Source of the DNA: Larimichthys crocea
Taxonomy: Eukaryota > Chordata > Actinopteri > Sciaenidae
Length of the DNA stretch: 64,000 nucleotides
Direction: 5' to 3'
Assembly (NCBI RefSeq): GCF_000972845.2
Contig: NC_040022.1
Location: 20,080,713 to 20,144,712 of the forward strand
The position numbers were made by a program, and so were the translations under genes. Positions 33,601 to 43,361 of the stretch are shown in pieces (positions within the stretch are counted from its first letter, which is position 1; every line of letters begins with the position of its first letter). The notes beneath the pieces were generated by a model. The model did not search any database and was not told the origin of the DNA. It saw nothing but the letters and a program-made list of their open reading frames with translations.

Positions 33601-36600
33601 AAAGCAGTCGGTTTAGATTAATTCATACAATCAGTGAAAAACCTTAAGAACCCCTCTTATGTACCCCATCATCCCATTCCCATGATGTGTGAGTCCCACT
33701 TTCAGGTCAACAAGGGCCTTTAAGCTAGCGAAGATCCCCTACAACACCAGGGTGTTAAAGAAGGTCATCAGGGAGGTCACAGATCATGTGCAAATATGCC
33801 ACTGGGAGAGGAGCAAGATCAAATTTATTCCATCCCCTAGTAGATAAAACCCTAGCAATTAGAAGGGGTTCCATAAAACAATTGAGTTAACATTTTTAGA
33901 GCAAATTTCTTCTCTCTTTTTAAATCAATCACAACAATCATCGTTGAAATCAAGATATCGCAAAATCTTCGACCCATGTACATTATGTACAGTTGAGGGT
34001 CACCACCATGGAGAGGTTACTAGCACATACGATGCATGGTGGCGTGGAATCCATCTTTGTAGGATATTTCCATGAACAGTCGATATCCATCAATTGCATA
34101 TCATCATAACATAGTTGTAACTTTGAACTTTTAAACATGTATTACATTACTGTGAAAACCATCATTGAAAATAGATTTTAAAAGTGATTCATAAAATGGC
34201 AATTTCTAAATGATTAAAAATCACATCTTTTAGAACACCAAACAACCAGTAAAGCCAGAATCATCACATAAAGTTAACCTAAAATGGAACATAGCAGAAA
34301 ACTGATTTTATCCCCGAAGATAGAAAATATTTCTTCTCAATTATTTTATTCATTGTTGCCTTGAACAGTTTGTTTGGGCCATAACTATTTGAACTCTATA
34401 TTCAAAACCTGATTCCATACATTTGTATATGATTAATGCGAAAAGGTGTAGTCTAATTGAAACTGCTCAGTAGGTACTGTTCATTGACTGTTTTAGCAAC
34501 GTGTAGGACAATTTAAGTATTATGTGGAGACTACACGGTAGGCAGGAGTATAGCACTCATCTGCTTCATCTTCAAATCTCGTGGCCAAATCATTCCAGTT
34601 GAACACTTTATAATCCGCTCTAGTGAATAGAATTGGATGAGACATTGGTGAGTGTTCCTTGAACAGGCATAATCAATCATTAGACTGAGGGCCGAATTTG
34701 TTTTTTGCACTAGAGTTTGAGAAACTTCACCTGTACCTCTATCACGCCTTGTTGATTTAGGTTTGGCTACCTTGAGTGTATTTATGGAAGAAAATTGACC
34801 AGTATATAGAAAACTATCGTCCTTATCAGTTTCACTATAGTACAGATCTTACCGCTCTGCACCTCCCCTGGAACATCTTGGTAATTAACAGCCCACAGTT
34901 TATAATCAGGATAACTTTTCAATGGCTGTTGGGTGAAACACCGCAGAGGTTCAGTCAAAGGTACAGCAGCTGTGAATGTTATCTTCATTACCTGGGTGCA
35001 CTGAGCACCATCTTAATCAGAGCTTTATCATGCGTTGTCCATGACCATTTACCTTGAGAGAAAGTCAAGGGGTGAACAATACTACAGTCATCACATCTGT
35101 CAATTGGACAGTCAAACATAACAGGGTTAATAGTTTGGTTAGTTTGGTTAATAGGCAGTTTGGTTAAAGCGCAGGAAATAGAAGTTCTGGTTGTCACCAA
35201 CACCTGGTTCCACCTGGGAGACAAAAACATTTTTAGATATTTGATTAATACAAAATTCTTAGTAATAATTTCTTCATTAAAAGGATGAATTGGTTCCTCC
35301 GATGGTTTTGTGAGCTGTTCAGACACCTGTAATGATAAAATTCAAAACGTCAGTTAATCTTTTTACATATTCAGCCATAAAATCCTCCGTCCAAAGCAGT
35401 TTCTCCTTGGCTTGATCATTGGGTGGTATCTCCATCAAGCAGTTTGCCACTATCAGCATCAGCAGGTGAATCACCAGTTTCCTTTCCCTACTTTTTGGAT
35501 AAATACTGATCCATTATCAGTTAAAATACTGGTCCATCATCCTTTTTTTTTTTTTACATTACTCTGAGCACAAATTTCACACTGTTCCAACACTTACTCT
35601 GAGCACAAATTTCACACTGTTCCAACACTTACTCTGAGCACAAATTTAGCTGATTTCCAACACTTACTCTGAGCACAAATTTCACACTGTTCCAACACTT
35701 ACTCAACCACTGATTGTAAATATGGTAACCAATATCTTTGCTGTCACACAGTGATCAACACTGTGCGCCTCAGAAATCAACATAGTCAGCAACGCTACTG
35801 GTGCAACCAACAAACCCTCATGAGATCTCCACAGCCCTCTTTCATCCTTCGTTGCCCCCCTTTGCTGCCAGACGCTGTGTTCACTCAATCCTGCATTTTG
35901 TTGCATTAGAATAATGTCTTCTGGAGTTACAATTGGTTCTAACGATACCAACGGTGTCATAATGGGAACATCACTTTTTGCTGCTAGCTTTGCTGCCTCA
36001 TCTGCTGCATTGTTACCTCATATGATGTCTTCATTACCCTTTTTGTGTGCTTGGCATTTTATTATTGCAAGTTTTGTTGGCAACATCATAGCTGAGATTA
36101 GTTCCACGATCTGCTTCTAGTGGGAGGGAAGAAAATGTTCAGGAGCCTCTGATGTCTTATGCTGTATTATTTATTGACGCTTGATCAAGGAGAACTAGAG
36201 ACACTCTCAAAGTACGTCTGAAGTGCTTGAGTCGGTCTCGCCTTCTGACGAACTCGTGATGGTGCATATACTTTAAACCCCAAGATAACACCACAAATAC
36301 TATACGCCCCAGAATTAGTCAGAGAATGTCTTTACTCTTGGAGGTGTTACTGTCAGCACATTCTAGTCTGGGGACACAGATGTCTGTTTACACAGATTGG
36401 AATGGCAACAACAAGCTATCTATTATGTCTATGAAAGGCAGCAACAGGTCTCTGTGACCCTGGCCACCACAGCGTTAAGATATGGTGGCACCTAGTCAAA
36501 GACAAATAATTAATACTGTTGAGGACCACAGGGCTCACACATGACCTTGTGTAACCTAAGGATAGAAAATATAACACATACTGTAAACACCGTGCTTGGG

Positions 36601-39600
36601 TCATCACAAATTTGCTTCGATCAAGTAGCTCAGCGATCTTATGATGTGTATATATTGTAACTGGATTACCCATCGTAATAGGGGATGCTTTCTCATACGC
36701 ATAATAAATGGCGGCTAGTCCTTGATAGCACGGTGGCCAACCTTGGGCCACGTTATCTAGTTTGGAGCTGTAATCAGCAGTGGGCTGTTTTCTGTTTTCT
36801 TTGCTTCTGGAATTAGGGCTCGAATGTATATTTCCCATTTTCCCAACTCCTTAAGCACCGGATTTGTGATTTCCGCTAGCCAGTAGGCAGTTGCTGCCTC
36901 TGCTTGAACATTCATTTGGAATTTTACACCCGAATTATCAATGTAAACTCCTTGTGGAGAGCACCAAATCTTTATTTTTAGTTGACACAACGCATCTCTC
37001 CCTAGCAAATTTACAGGTGTGTGTTCAGATACTAGGATTGGCAGAATGATTTTGTCATTACCAATTGATAGTTGAACTGCCTTCTATTTGCACCTCTAAC
37101 ATTGGCTCGACATTAGCTGCTGTTGTCATTACGGCTAATTGGCCCTCCCCAATAGGATTCTCTGGGTATCCCTAGTACCCGTGTTTAGGCCCACCCCCGG
37201 GATTGGCCAGACTGGCGTTCCCACTTTGAGTGGGCTGACCCTCAGACCCCCGTCCTTCTTCCTGTTGAGCCGGCCATGGATTTTCAGGACAGTCTCGACG
37301 GTTATGTCCAGGTTGGTTACATCCCCAACACCGTTTATGTTGTCCAACCCGATTTCCCTTCTGGGCCGTTGCTTTCTTCCCTCTTCTTCTTGGTTGCTGT
37401 ATGTAAACATAAACAACAGGAGGAGCTTATGGGGGTGGGGCAGGAGATTGGTGGTGGATCGGAGGAGCAGAAGGCACAGCGACTGCAGGAGCAACAATTG
37501 CCCCACTCTGTGCTTCTTCATCATCATTCAATACGGGAGCCTGAACCTTTTTCTTTCTCTTATTGGTCAGTTCAGTTAGTTGAAGTTGTGAGACTTTTCT
37601 TTGAACCGCTCTCTCTTGTTCACGCAACTTCTGCTCCTCTTTCCTGTGTCTGTCTATTGCATGTATCACATGGTCACAAAATTTTCTGTGAGTTTTTGAT
37701 GCCAACCCCACCACATCTTCAAGTCTACTTTTCACGGGGCTGGGCATGGCCTCTATAATGGAGGTCCTGAAGACTGTAGTTAACAGTGGACTACTCTCTG
37801 GATCTTCTACAGTCTCTTGTTTCCATCGTTTCAACTGACGGCTAATGTAAGCAGCTGGGTTCTCAGTATCTGTCAGTGGTTCACTTTTTAGTGCTTTAAG
37901 GTCAACCTGAATGGGATACTCCCTTCGCAAAGATGCCCAGAGGGCAGTTCTAGATAGGTTAAACTCTGTTCCATCCACATTAGGGTCAATCATCCATGCA
38001 TTCCCATTTGAACGCAAAATATTTTCCATAGCAGGTATTCCGATTGTGCGTGCCCACACTGCTTTAATGTCCCCGATGGAGAGCATTTTGCCAATAGTCT
38101 CTTCTTCAAAAACTTTAATCCACTTACTGGCTCCCTTGTGCATATCAGGAAGTTTAGAGGTCAGCCCCGCAAAGTCAAGAGTTTTCCATGGAATATATTG
38201 TCTTTGCTTCCCTTTAATCAAAATTGAATATTGGCCTCCCAGTACTTCCTGTCTCTCCCTTGACGGGCCTGCCTGTTCCTCAAACACTAGTCTTTCGCCT
38301 AACTCATGCACATCTGCCTCACCTGATCCTCCCCCCAAACAGGAATTATAATTACTGTCTATCTCTTCCTCTAATTCCTGAATCCTAGTTCGCTGTCTTT
38401 CTCTCCCTGGTTCTACCCGACCTGAATCCAGCCAATAGGACTCTCCTTCTTCTTTGCATGGCTGATTTCTCTCGGCATAACAATCGAGCACTTGTGATTT
38501 TCTGAAGTTTACATTCTTCTTGAGGGTGCTGCAGGATTTGGGAATGGGCATACGACCGGCCTCTAGGGCCTCATCTATTTCAACTGCTCCAGAAATCATG
38601 GGATAAATCCCGGTTTCTTTAGTCACGCACCTTGATTCATCTGCGCTCCTGTATTGGTTTCCTTCATCCCTAAACAGTTTAACTATCCCTAATTCTATTT
38701 CTCGTTTCTGTTGTCGTTTCTTACTTTTGTCTTTTGGTTTATAGTCTTTAATTCGAACCTCCATAGCTTCACACACATTCACATCAAACGTGCCTCCTTC
38801 TGGCCAGCAGGAGTCCAAACCTTTAGTGCGTTTTTTCCATTTCTTGGAAATTTCTTCTATCTCTTTTCTGCATATTGGGTGTTTAACGCCCAGGATCATC
38901 ACTGGACTGAGACTCATTTTGCAATTTAAAATTACACTGGCTGATAAGACTTTATCAATTGATCGTAGGTTAAAGTCAGAAGATTCTAGGTTAAAGCCTA
39001 TTCGAGGTCAAGATTCCAATTAGAAATAATACGCGCAACCTAGAAGTAAACCTCTATTTTTATTCTTTATTATGACTACTAGTACTGGTTGTAATGTGTT
39101 TATTAAATGTTTTCTTAAACGAGAAACCTGTTAGAAAAATAGATGCAGCTTCACTGTAATTTTTAGACTTTGGCAGCAGAATCCAATGAAATTGTCATTT
39201 AAGAACACAGCACCTTCAGGCAACAAAGTTTAACCACACAATAACAGTTGTACAGCTTACAAATCGCAACTTGATCAAAAATCCACTTTACCAAAACTCA
39301 GAATTATTTAAACACAAGAGAAAACATTCAACATTAACTTAACTTCAGCTTTATGCTTGAGGGGAGAGAAAGGAAAAAAAGAGCACTGCTGCTTACACAG
39401 GACGGGCGGGGCTGTCTGAAACAGACTAGGAGTGCGGAAGGAGGGGGAATGACATCACACAGCGCTGCTCTCTGCAGCCCGATAAACAACTTCAGTATCA
39501 CAACAAAGTTTAGAAACACTACCATCGACAGCTTGCCAACAAATCAGTTAACCACCACACACGGCCTATCAGTAGACCTGTCCCTCTCTCCCTGTCCTCT

Positions 39601-42600
39601 CTGTCCTTCAACAAGGCACCGAGAGTCTCTTACTAGACTAAACAGCACGATAACGACTAAAGAACAATCAGAACAGATCAGAACAAACAGAAAGTGCTCA
39701 ACATATTAACTTATTTTAACAGAAATATCTGCAAAGCAACACCGAATATACAAGCAATAATTTACATAAACATCAGGATTATACAGTATTTTAGAATGAC
39801 AAACTCAGACTCTTGAAATTTTTATTCAACTCATCCTGTGCCAGAGGTCACACCACCAGCTAAGTGAATTTGATTAAGATTTTAACGCTTCATTCAGAAC
39901 ATTAATGTACATTTGAATTTTTTTTTGCACACTCTTACAGCTTCTCAATCACTCTCAGCGGCCGCTCACTCACACACACAACTCTTAATCTCTTTCATGC
40001 GTCTCTGTTCACACTTGGCACCCATGCACACTGTATACTCACTGTATATTTTTACTTCATAAAAGATTTTTATGATAATATTTTATAATTTTTATGGGAG
40101 TTACTAAATTTATTCTCCCTGTACCCACAGTCAATTTATTACGAATTATAATCTGGTTTTACTATAATTCCTCTTCCCCCGGGCCCAAAAGCTACTGCAG
40201 TACAAACCACACATTAACACAAAACAAAGACAAAGCAAAACACACAAAACCTAACCTTAGGCTCACTACTGTAGTTCAGTTTCTGTAGGATCCCCCGAAC
40301 ACAGGTCAACACAACACAAAGTCTAACCTTAGACTTAACTTCTGTAGTTCAGTTTCTGTAGGATCCCCTCTAAGGATCCCCCGAACACAGGTCAACACAA
40401 CACAAAGTCTAACCTTAGACTTAACTTCTGTAGTTCAGTTTCTGTAGGATCCCCTCTTAGGATCCCCCGAACACAGGTCAACACAACACAAAGTCTAACC
40501 TTAGACTTAACTTCTGTAGTTCAGTTTCTGTAGGATCCCCTCTAAGGATCCCCCGAACACAGGTCAACACAACACAAAGTCTAACCTTAGACTTAACTTC
40601 TGTAGTTCAGTTTCTGTAGGATCCCCTCTAAGGATCCCCCGAACACAGGTCAACACAACACAAAGTCTAACCTTAGACTTAACTTCTGTAGTTCAGTTTC
40701 TGTAGGATCCCCTCTTAGGATCCCCCGAACACAGGTCAACACAACACAAAGTCTAACCTTAGACTTAACTTCTGTAGTTCAGTTTCTGTAGGATCCCCTC
40801 TAAGGATCCCCCGAACACAGGTCAACACAACACAAAGTCTAACCTTAGACTTAACTTCTGTAGTTCAGTTTCTGTAGGATCCCCTCTTAGGATCCCCCGA
40901 ACACAGGTCAACACAACACAAAGTCTAACCTTAGACTTAACTTCTGTAGTTCAGTTTCTGTAGGATCCCCTCTAAGGATCCCCCGAACACAGGTCAACAC
41001 AACACAAAGTCTAACCTTAGACTTAACTTCTGTAGTTCAGTTTCTGTAGGATCCCCTCTTAGGATCCCCCGAACACAGGTCAACACAACACAAAGTCTAA
41101 CCTTAGACTTAACTTCTGTAGTTCAGTTTCTGTAGGATCCCCTCTTAGGATGCCCCGAACACAGGTCGACACAGCACAAAACACAAAGCAGCCTCAAAGC
41201 TTCAATAAAACACACATACTTCAAGTCTTTCTTTCAGGTCCAATTCACAATTTTGACTCGAGTCTTTAATTTGTTAAAGCACACAAAAGGCAACCCCCTT
41301 TACTCTCCCTCTGAACTTCTCACCACTACGGGGGGGCTTTTGCATGGGTGGGCTCGGATCAGCAGCTGTACATCCAACATCTAACTTTGGAATTTCTTTT
41401 TTGGAGAGAATGTTTGATACAAGTTACTGCACTTAGGTCTGGGTGAGACTGCAATAAAGTGGCAAGAAATGTCTTACCTTTTTATGACGGCCGTTTTACA
41501 GTGTCTCCCAGTCCAAGATGCAGCCAGCAGATCAGTTCTTCTCTTCCAATCCCATCCTCGTCGCCAATTATGTTGTGGAGAAAACCTTCCAGAACGCAAT
41601 GAAATAACAACACGGAGACAGCTGCTTGCGAATCCGAACGAACCTTTACTTTTACTTTTCACAACCTTTTATACCCATTTTTACGTCATTCTTACATCAC
41701 TGTTACATAGTAAAATCACCAGATCTGGACCCAAATGTCCTGTACTTTCTTATAATCATATGTCTGTGTTCTGAGCGTCACATGAACGTCATATTGTCTA
41801 TGTGTTTCCTTTATCATGTTCTATTCAAAAGTCCATATGCGTCACGCAGAACACCACACCAGTGCTCTGGCACGCTGGCAACCTGCTGGGAGAGCTGCTG
41901 CTCCTCCAACTAAAACCTTTCTAAAACTTTGTGAAGGTGTCCTCATGGTGATTGTAAGAGACAGTGAAAGCTGAAACAATACAAGCCACACAAAACTGAG
42001 GCTACCATCCACCATGATATCTTGTTGCTATCATACATATTTTTCCAACATCAGTCTTACCACTTTTAAAGTAACCTCATACTCAGCAAACCTTTTAAAA
42101 CCTTCTATCTTCTCCCTGAGCTAACCTCCTCACAACAGAGTAATGTACAGGTGCATCACTCATTGTTGAAGTGAATGGAGAGCATAATGAGAGCACTAGC
42201 ACTGTTTTCTTTGTCTGCAGATCTCCAGGGAAGATGCTCAGGCATTTGCCAGAGAAAACAGGATCCACTACATGGAGGCTTCAGCCAAGAATCGCTACAA
42301 CGTGGATGAGGCCTTTCTGGAGCTTGTGCAGATTATCAGGTATAGTTATTAAGGTACAAGGAGTATGTTTGTCATAGTTTGTTTGGGCTTTTATCTGCCA
42401 TTAGTCTCTAAATATTTAGTCTGTTATCTTATCTTAGTTTTCCATTTTCTCCACTGCAAACATTTGCACCTCGACTGGTTCCTTTCTGCGTGGAGTTTGC
42501 ATGTTCTCCTCGTGTCTGTGTGGGGTCTCTCCAGGTACTCTGGCTTCCTCTCACAGTCACAGTAAAGACATGGACCTGAACAGGTTAACCGATGACTCTA

Positions 42601-43225
42601 AATTGTCTGTAGGTGTGAATGTGAGTGTGAATGGTTGTTTGTTTCTATGTTCCCTGTGATGAGCTGGGATAGGCTACGGCCCCCATGACCCTGATAAGGA
42701 GAAACGTTTAAAGAAAATTGATCGATGTTTGGGTTTATGAGTAATCTTCTGGTCCACCTTTTTGAAATGAGAAATATTAAATGTTATAATATCCAGTTAT
42801 AATTCCGTATTATGTGTTGCTGCACAGAGGCTTGTAATCCTCAAAGAAAGTTATCAGTTCTATTTTCATTTTTGGTCATAAAGATTAAGATGCAAACAGT
42901 GTTGAAGTAATTCAGGAGGAATGTGGGCTGAACTAGAACTAGAACTACCTAGAACTTGAATACAGTATCACCTCCTGAGCAGTGTCCAAATATAGTCCCG
43001 AGAACTCGTGCCCAAAACAGGGAACAAATCTAAAGCTGCATTAATCAATATGTTACATCAACAGTGACTGAAAGAACTTCAGGATGATTGATCCTTATCT
43101 TCCCTCCTCTCTCTTTTCTACTTTTCTCCATCCACAGAAGGTTTCAGGAGATGGAGTGTCCTCCTCCTCCAGCTCATCACACAGGGAAACAGAAGAGTGG
43201 AGGCTGTCCCTGTGTCCTTCTGTAA
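26932..43225 (+). CDS. rras: Ras-related protein R-Ras (small GTPase)
   Basis: Membrane-bound Ras-family GTPase that promotes integrin activation and adhesion signalling. Six exons (26932-27018, 27999-28086, 30706-30808, 31220-31328, 42221-42339, 43138-43225) total 594 nt, 197 residues. The P-loop GGGGVGKS (residues 14-21) is followed by switch [16 protein letters not shown] (61-66), NKAD, and ASAK near residue 150. The tail is [20 protein letters not shown] then VLL. The CAAX box CVLL predicts geranylgeranylation, and the Cys two before it is a possible palmitoylation site. [15 protein letters not shown] and the Pro-rich tail identify R-Ras over H/K/N-Ras. The N-terminal extension is only a few residues, against about 26 in mammalian R-Ras. 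Intron 4 contains a 9.3-kb retrovirus. Confidence 0.96.
27019..27998 (+). other. rras intron 1
   Basis: No embedded element was recognised. The acceptor GTCCCACAG is at 27998. Confidence 0.6.
27999..28086 (+). CDS. rras: rras exon 2 (switch I)
   Basis: Encodes [20 protein letters not shown] then VDGKETRLD, plus one base before gtaagg. Confidence 0.95.
28087..29033 (+). other. rras intron 2, left part
   Basis: No element was recognised. There is a short (CAA)n run near 28470. Confidence 0.5.
29034..29285. repeat. Degenerate hAT-type MITE-like repeat
   Basis: Begins AGAGCTGCAACAATTACTCC and ends near AATCGCTAGTTGCAT, decayed inverted ends. The inside has AT-rich 'ATTTTATAGCAAACAATTCA' type sequence. 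It resembles the very common fish repeat that begins AGGGCTGCAACTAACGATTA. Confidence 0.5.
29641..29940. repeat. Dispersed teleost repeat
   Basis: Includes AAAGGTCCAGTGCGTCAGAT and TTTCTACAGTAGCCCAGAAA, phrases of a high-copy fish repeat recognised from general knowledge. It has no coding capacity. Confidence 0.5.
30008..30480. repeat. Dispersed teleost repeat (TTTAGCAGACGCTTTTATC type)
   Basis: Contains TTCCTTTAGCAGACGCTTTT and TCTAAAGCGACTTTCAGAGA near its start, then about 400 bp of repeat body ending near GCCAGTGAAACTTGATGA. Short open frames on the - strand come from the repeat. Confidence 0.6.
30636..30698 (+). repeat. (GT)n microsatellite at a splice acceptor
   Basis: About 31 GT units end 7 bp before the acceptor TTCTCAG of rras exon 3. 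Confidence 0.95.
30706..30808 (+). CDS. rras: rras exon 3 (switch II)
   Basis: Encodes [20 protein letters not shown] then [13 protein letters not shown]. It begins with two bases completing Ile and ends with AG before gtaatg. Confidence 0.95.
30809..31219 (+). other. rras intron 3
   Basis: The first 80 bp (GACCATGACAAGGGGAAGCA, AGGAAATGGATG) look like the tail of the fish repeat seen in fuller form at 42450-42715. Confidence 0.5.
31220..31328 (+). CDS. rras: rras exon 4 (NKAD)
   Basis: Encodes [20 protein letters not shown] then [16 protein letters not shown]. The length of 109 nt is fixed by the reading frame. The donor GTG|gtctgt is weak. Confidence 0.93.
31560..31613. repeat. Perfect inverted repeat, 25-bp arms, 4-nt loop
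   Basis: AATATTAGAAAGGGAAGAGC plus AGGT is followed by CAAC and then its exact reverse complement. With the flanking A/T pair the arms are 25 bp. Confidence 0.95.
31923..31953. repeat. Perfect inverted repeat, 14-bp arms, 3-nt loop
   Basis: AGCAGAGGTAAAAC, loop TTC, then GTTTTACCTCTGCT. It lies 310 bp from the larger hairpin. Confidence 0.9.
32561..32848 (-). repeat. 3' LTR of the endogenous retrovirus
   Basis: 288 bp, identical to 41571-41858 except at two bases (in TTACTCTTCAC and in GAACGTAATATT). On the - strand it contains a GGTATAAAAGG TATA box (+ strand 32655-32665). Confidence 0.95.
32849..32880 (-). promoter_or_regulatory. Polypurine tract of the endogenous retrovirus
   Basis: On the - strand AGAGGAGGGATA directly precedes the 3' LTR, preceded by GGGGATTTGATATCCCC. 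It would prime plus-strand synthesis. Confidence 0.8.
32881..34775 (-). other. Retroviral interior, unassigned
   Basis: Upstream of the polypurine tract, where env would normally lie. Only short broken frames are present. I could not recognise a transmembrane envelope subunit. Part of it is A-rich (33040-33360) with repeated AATAAAACAAAATCAA phrases. Confidence 0.5.
34776..35560 (-). pseudogene. Possible retroviral env or distal pol remnant
   Basis: Two consecutive open stretches on the - strand (35326-34988 and 34988-34782) are Cys- and Trp-containing. They follow a hydrophobic leader-like piece near 35480 and an AG splice-acceptor-like site just before 35326. The position after integrase suggests an envelope surface subunit. 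I see no diagnostic motif, so this is an inference from order only. Confidence 0.4.
35561..35700 (-). repeat. Four tandem copies of a 35-bp unit in the integrase zinc-finger coding region
   Basis: Starts at 35561, 35596, 35631 and 35666. Each copy begins ACTCTGAGCACAAATTT on the + strand. Read on the - strand, a unit encodes CEICAQ, the CX2C half of an HHCC integrase finger. The 35-bp period is not a multiple of three, so the expansion breaks the frame. Confidence 0.9.
35701..35960 (-). pseudogene. Retroviral pol remnant: N-terminal integrase region
   Basis: The open stretch contains a [13 protein letters not shown] phrase and a following HX3H-like His spacing (EAHSVDH). These are typical of the RNase H-integrase linker and HHCC finger of gamma/epsilon retroviruses. 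The finger's CX2C lies in the adjacent 35-bp repeat array. It is broken on both sides, and no catalytic DDE core was found. Confidence 0.7.
36416..36840 (-). pseudogene. Retroviral pol remnant: RT connection / RNase H border
   Basis: About 60 residues, including a [15 protein letters not shown] phrase, are characteristic of the connection region between reverse transcriptase and RNase H in this retrovirus class. The polymerase palm with its YXDD box is absent: this piece follows the protease remnant almost directly, so roughly 500 codons were deleted. Confidence 0.75.
36841..37171 (-). pseudogene. Retroviral protease remnant
   Basis: Follows the gag stop TAG (37172-37174) in the same frame for about 35 codons, then shifts frame. 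It contains the conserved C-terminal protease phrase [10 protein letters not shown]. The D-T/S-G active site expected before it is missing, consistent with an internal deletion. Confidence 0.75.
37172..38917 (-). pseudogene. Retroviral gag with one internal stop
   Basis: An open frame of 496 codons runs from the ATG at 38917 to TAA at 37427-37429. The same frame then continues through a zinc knuckle ([16 protein letters not shown]2CX4HX4C, near 37290-37330) to TAG at 37172-37174. Matrix-like and capsid-like regions precede a charged coiled coil (about residues 430-475) of the gammaretroviral type. TAG followed by G at the gag-pol border fits the stop-codon readthrough used by gammaretroviruses. 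The TAA before the knuckle is probably the inactivating change. Confidence 0.85.
38918..40290 (-). other. Retroviral leader, gag-proximal part
   Basis: Untranslated region between the tandem array and gag. Short open frames on both strands are present, none recognised. Confidence 0.5.
40291..41170 (-). repeat. 86-bp tandem array, ten copies, in the retroviral leader
   Basis: The unit begins TCCCCCGAACACAGGTCAAC and ends CTGTAGGATCCCCTCTAAGGA. Units start every 86 bp from 40291 to 41151, and the last is diverged (GATGCCCC). Units are almost identical, alternating mainly at CTCTAAGGA versus CTCTTAGGA. There are no spacers. Confidence 0.97.
41171..41547 (-). other. Retroviral leader, LTR-proximal part
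   Basis: Region between the primer-binding site and the tandem array. It would normally hold the packaging signal and splice donor. Neither can be assigned from sequence alone. Confidence 0.5.
41548..41566 (-). promoter_or_regulatory. Primer-binding site, tRNA-Ser(GCU)
   Basis: The + strand reads AATCCCATCCTCGTCGCCA, 19 bases matching the 3' end of vertebrate tRNA-Ser(GCU) including CCA. It lies 4 nt inside the 5' LTR, the right place for reverse-transcription priming. Confidence 0.85.
41571..41858 (-). repeat. 5' LTR of the endogenous retrovirus
   Basis: 288 bp, flanked outside by CCAG (41859-41862), matching CCAG at 32557-32560. The TATA box GGTATAAAAGG on the - strand lies at + strand 41665-41675. 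Confidence 0.95.
41859..42220 (+). other. rras intron 4, right of the retrovirus
   Basis: No element was recognised. The acceptor TTGTCTGCAG is at 42220. Confidence 0.6.
42221..42339 (+). CDS. rras: rras exon 5
   Basis: Encodes [20 protein letters not shown] then [19 protein letters not shown]. It contains the SAK guanine-binding motif. It ends with AG before gtatag. Confidence 0.95.
42450..42715 (+). repeat. Dispersed teleost repeat (GGAGTTTGCATGTTCTCC type)
   Basis: Phrases TGGAGTTTGCATGTTCTCCT, TGACTCTAAATTGTCTGTAG and GAGCTGGGATAGGCTACGGC belong to a repeat found throughout fish genomes. It lies in rras intron 5. Confidence 0.7.
42716..43137 (+). other. rras intron 5, right part
   Basis: Nothing was recognised. 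The acceptor is ATCCACAG at 43137. Confidence 0.6.
43138..43225 (+). CDS. rras: rras exon 6 (hypervariable tail and CAAX box)
   Basis: Encodes [20 protein letters not shown] then GGCPCVLL and TAA. The proline stretch corresponds to the SH3-binding Pro-rich tail of R-Ras. Confidence 0.95.
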
Positions 43226-43309
43226 GGACTGTTACTATGGACACCAAAGCCTCGTCCCCAGACAGCTGAGTTCAAGACCTGTGTTTCCCTGGCTGTTTCT
43301 CGACTCAGC

Positions 43310-43361
<52 letters not shown>

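Larger units (their letters stand above)
32561..41858 (-). mobile_element. Endogenous retrovirus (gamma/epsilon-like, ERV1 class), defective
   Basis: A 9298-bp provirus read on the - strand: LTR 41858-41571, primer-binding site 41566-41548, long leader with an 86-bp tandem array, gag from 38917, pol remnants to about 35560, a possible env remnant, polypurine tract, and LTR 32848-32561. The LTRs are 288 bp, begin TG and end CA, and differ at two positions. CCAG flanks both sides, a 4-bp target duplication as in gammaretroviruses. Most of protease and reverse transcriptase is missing, and gag has an internal stop, so the copy cannot be autonomous. It lies antisense in rras intron 4. The LTR similarity implies a young insertion. 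Confidence 0.92.

Noticed and set aside
37139..37758. + strand frames of 146 and 160 codons
   Set aside because: They are the reverse side of retroviral gag, whose - strand frame is far longer and carries the zinc knuckle.
40291..41170. Regular repeats resembling a CRISPR array
   Set aside because: The repeats are directly abutting, without spacers, 86 bp long, and lie in a retroviral leader of a vertebrate genome.
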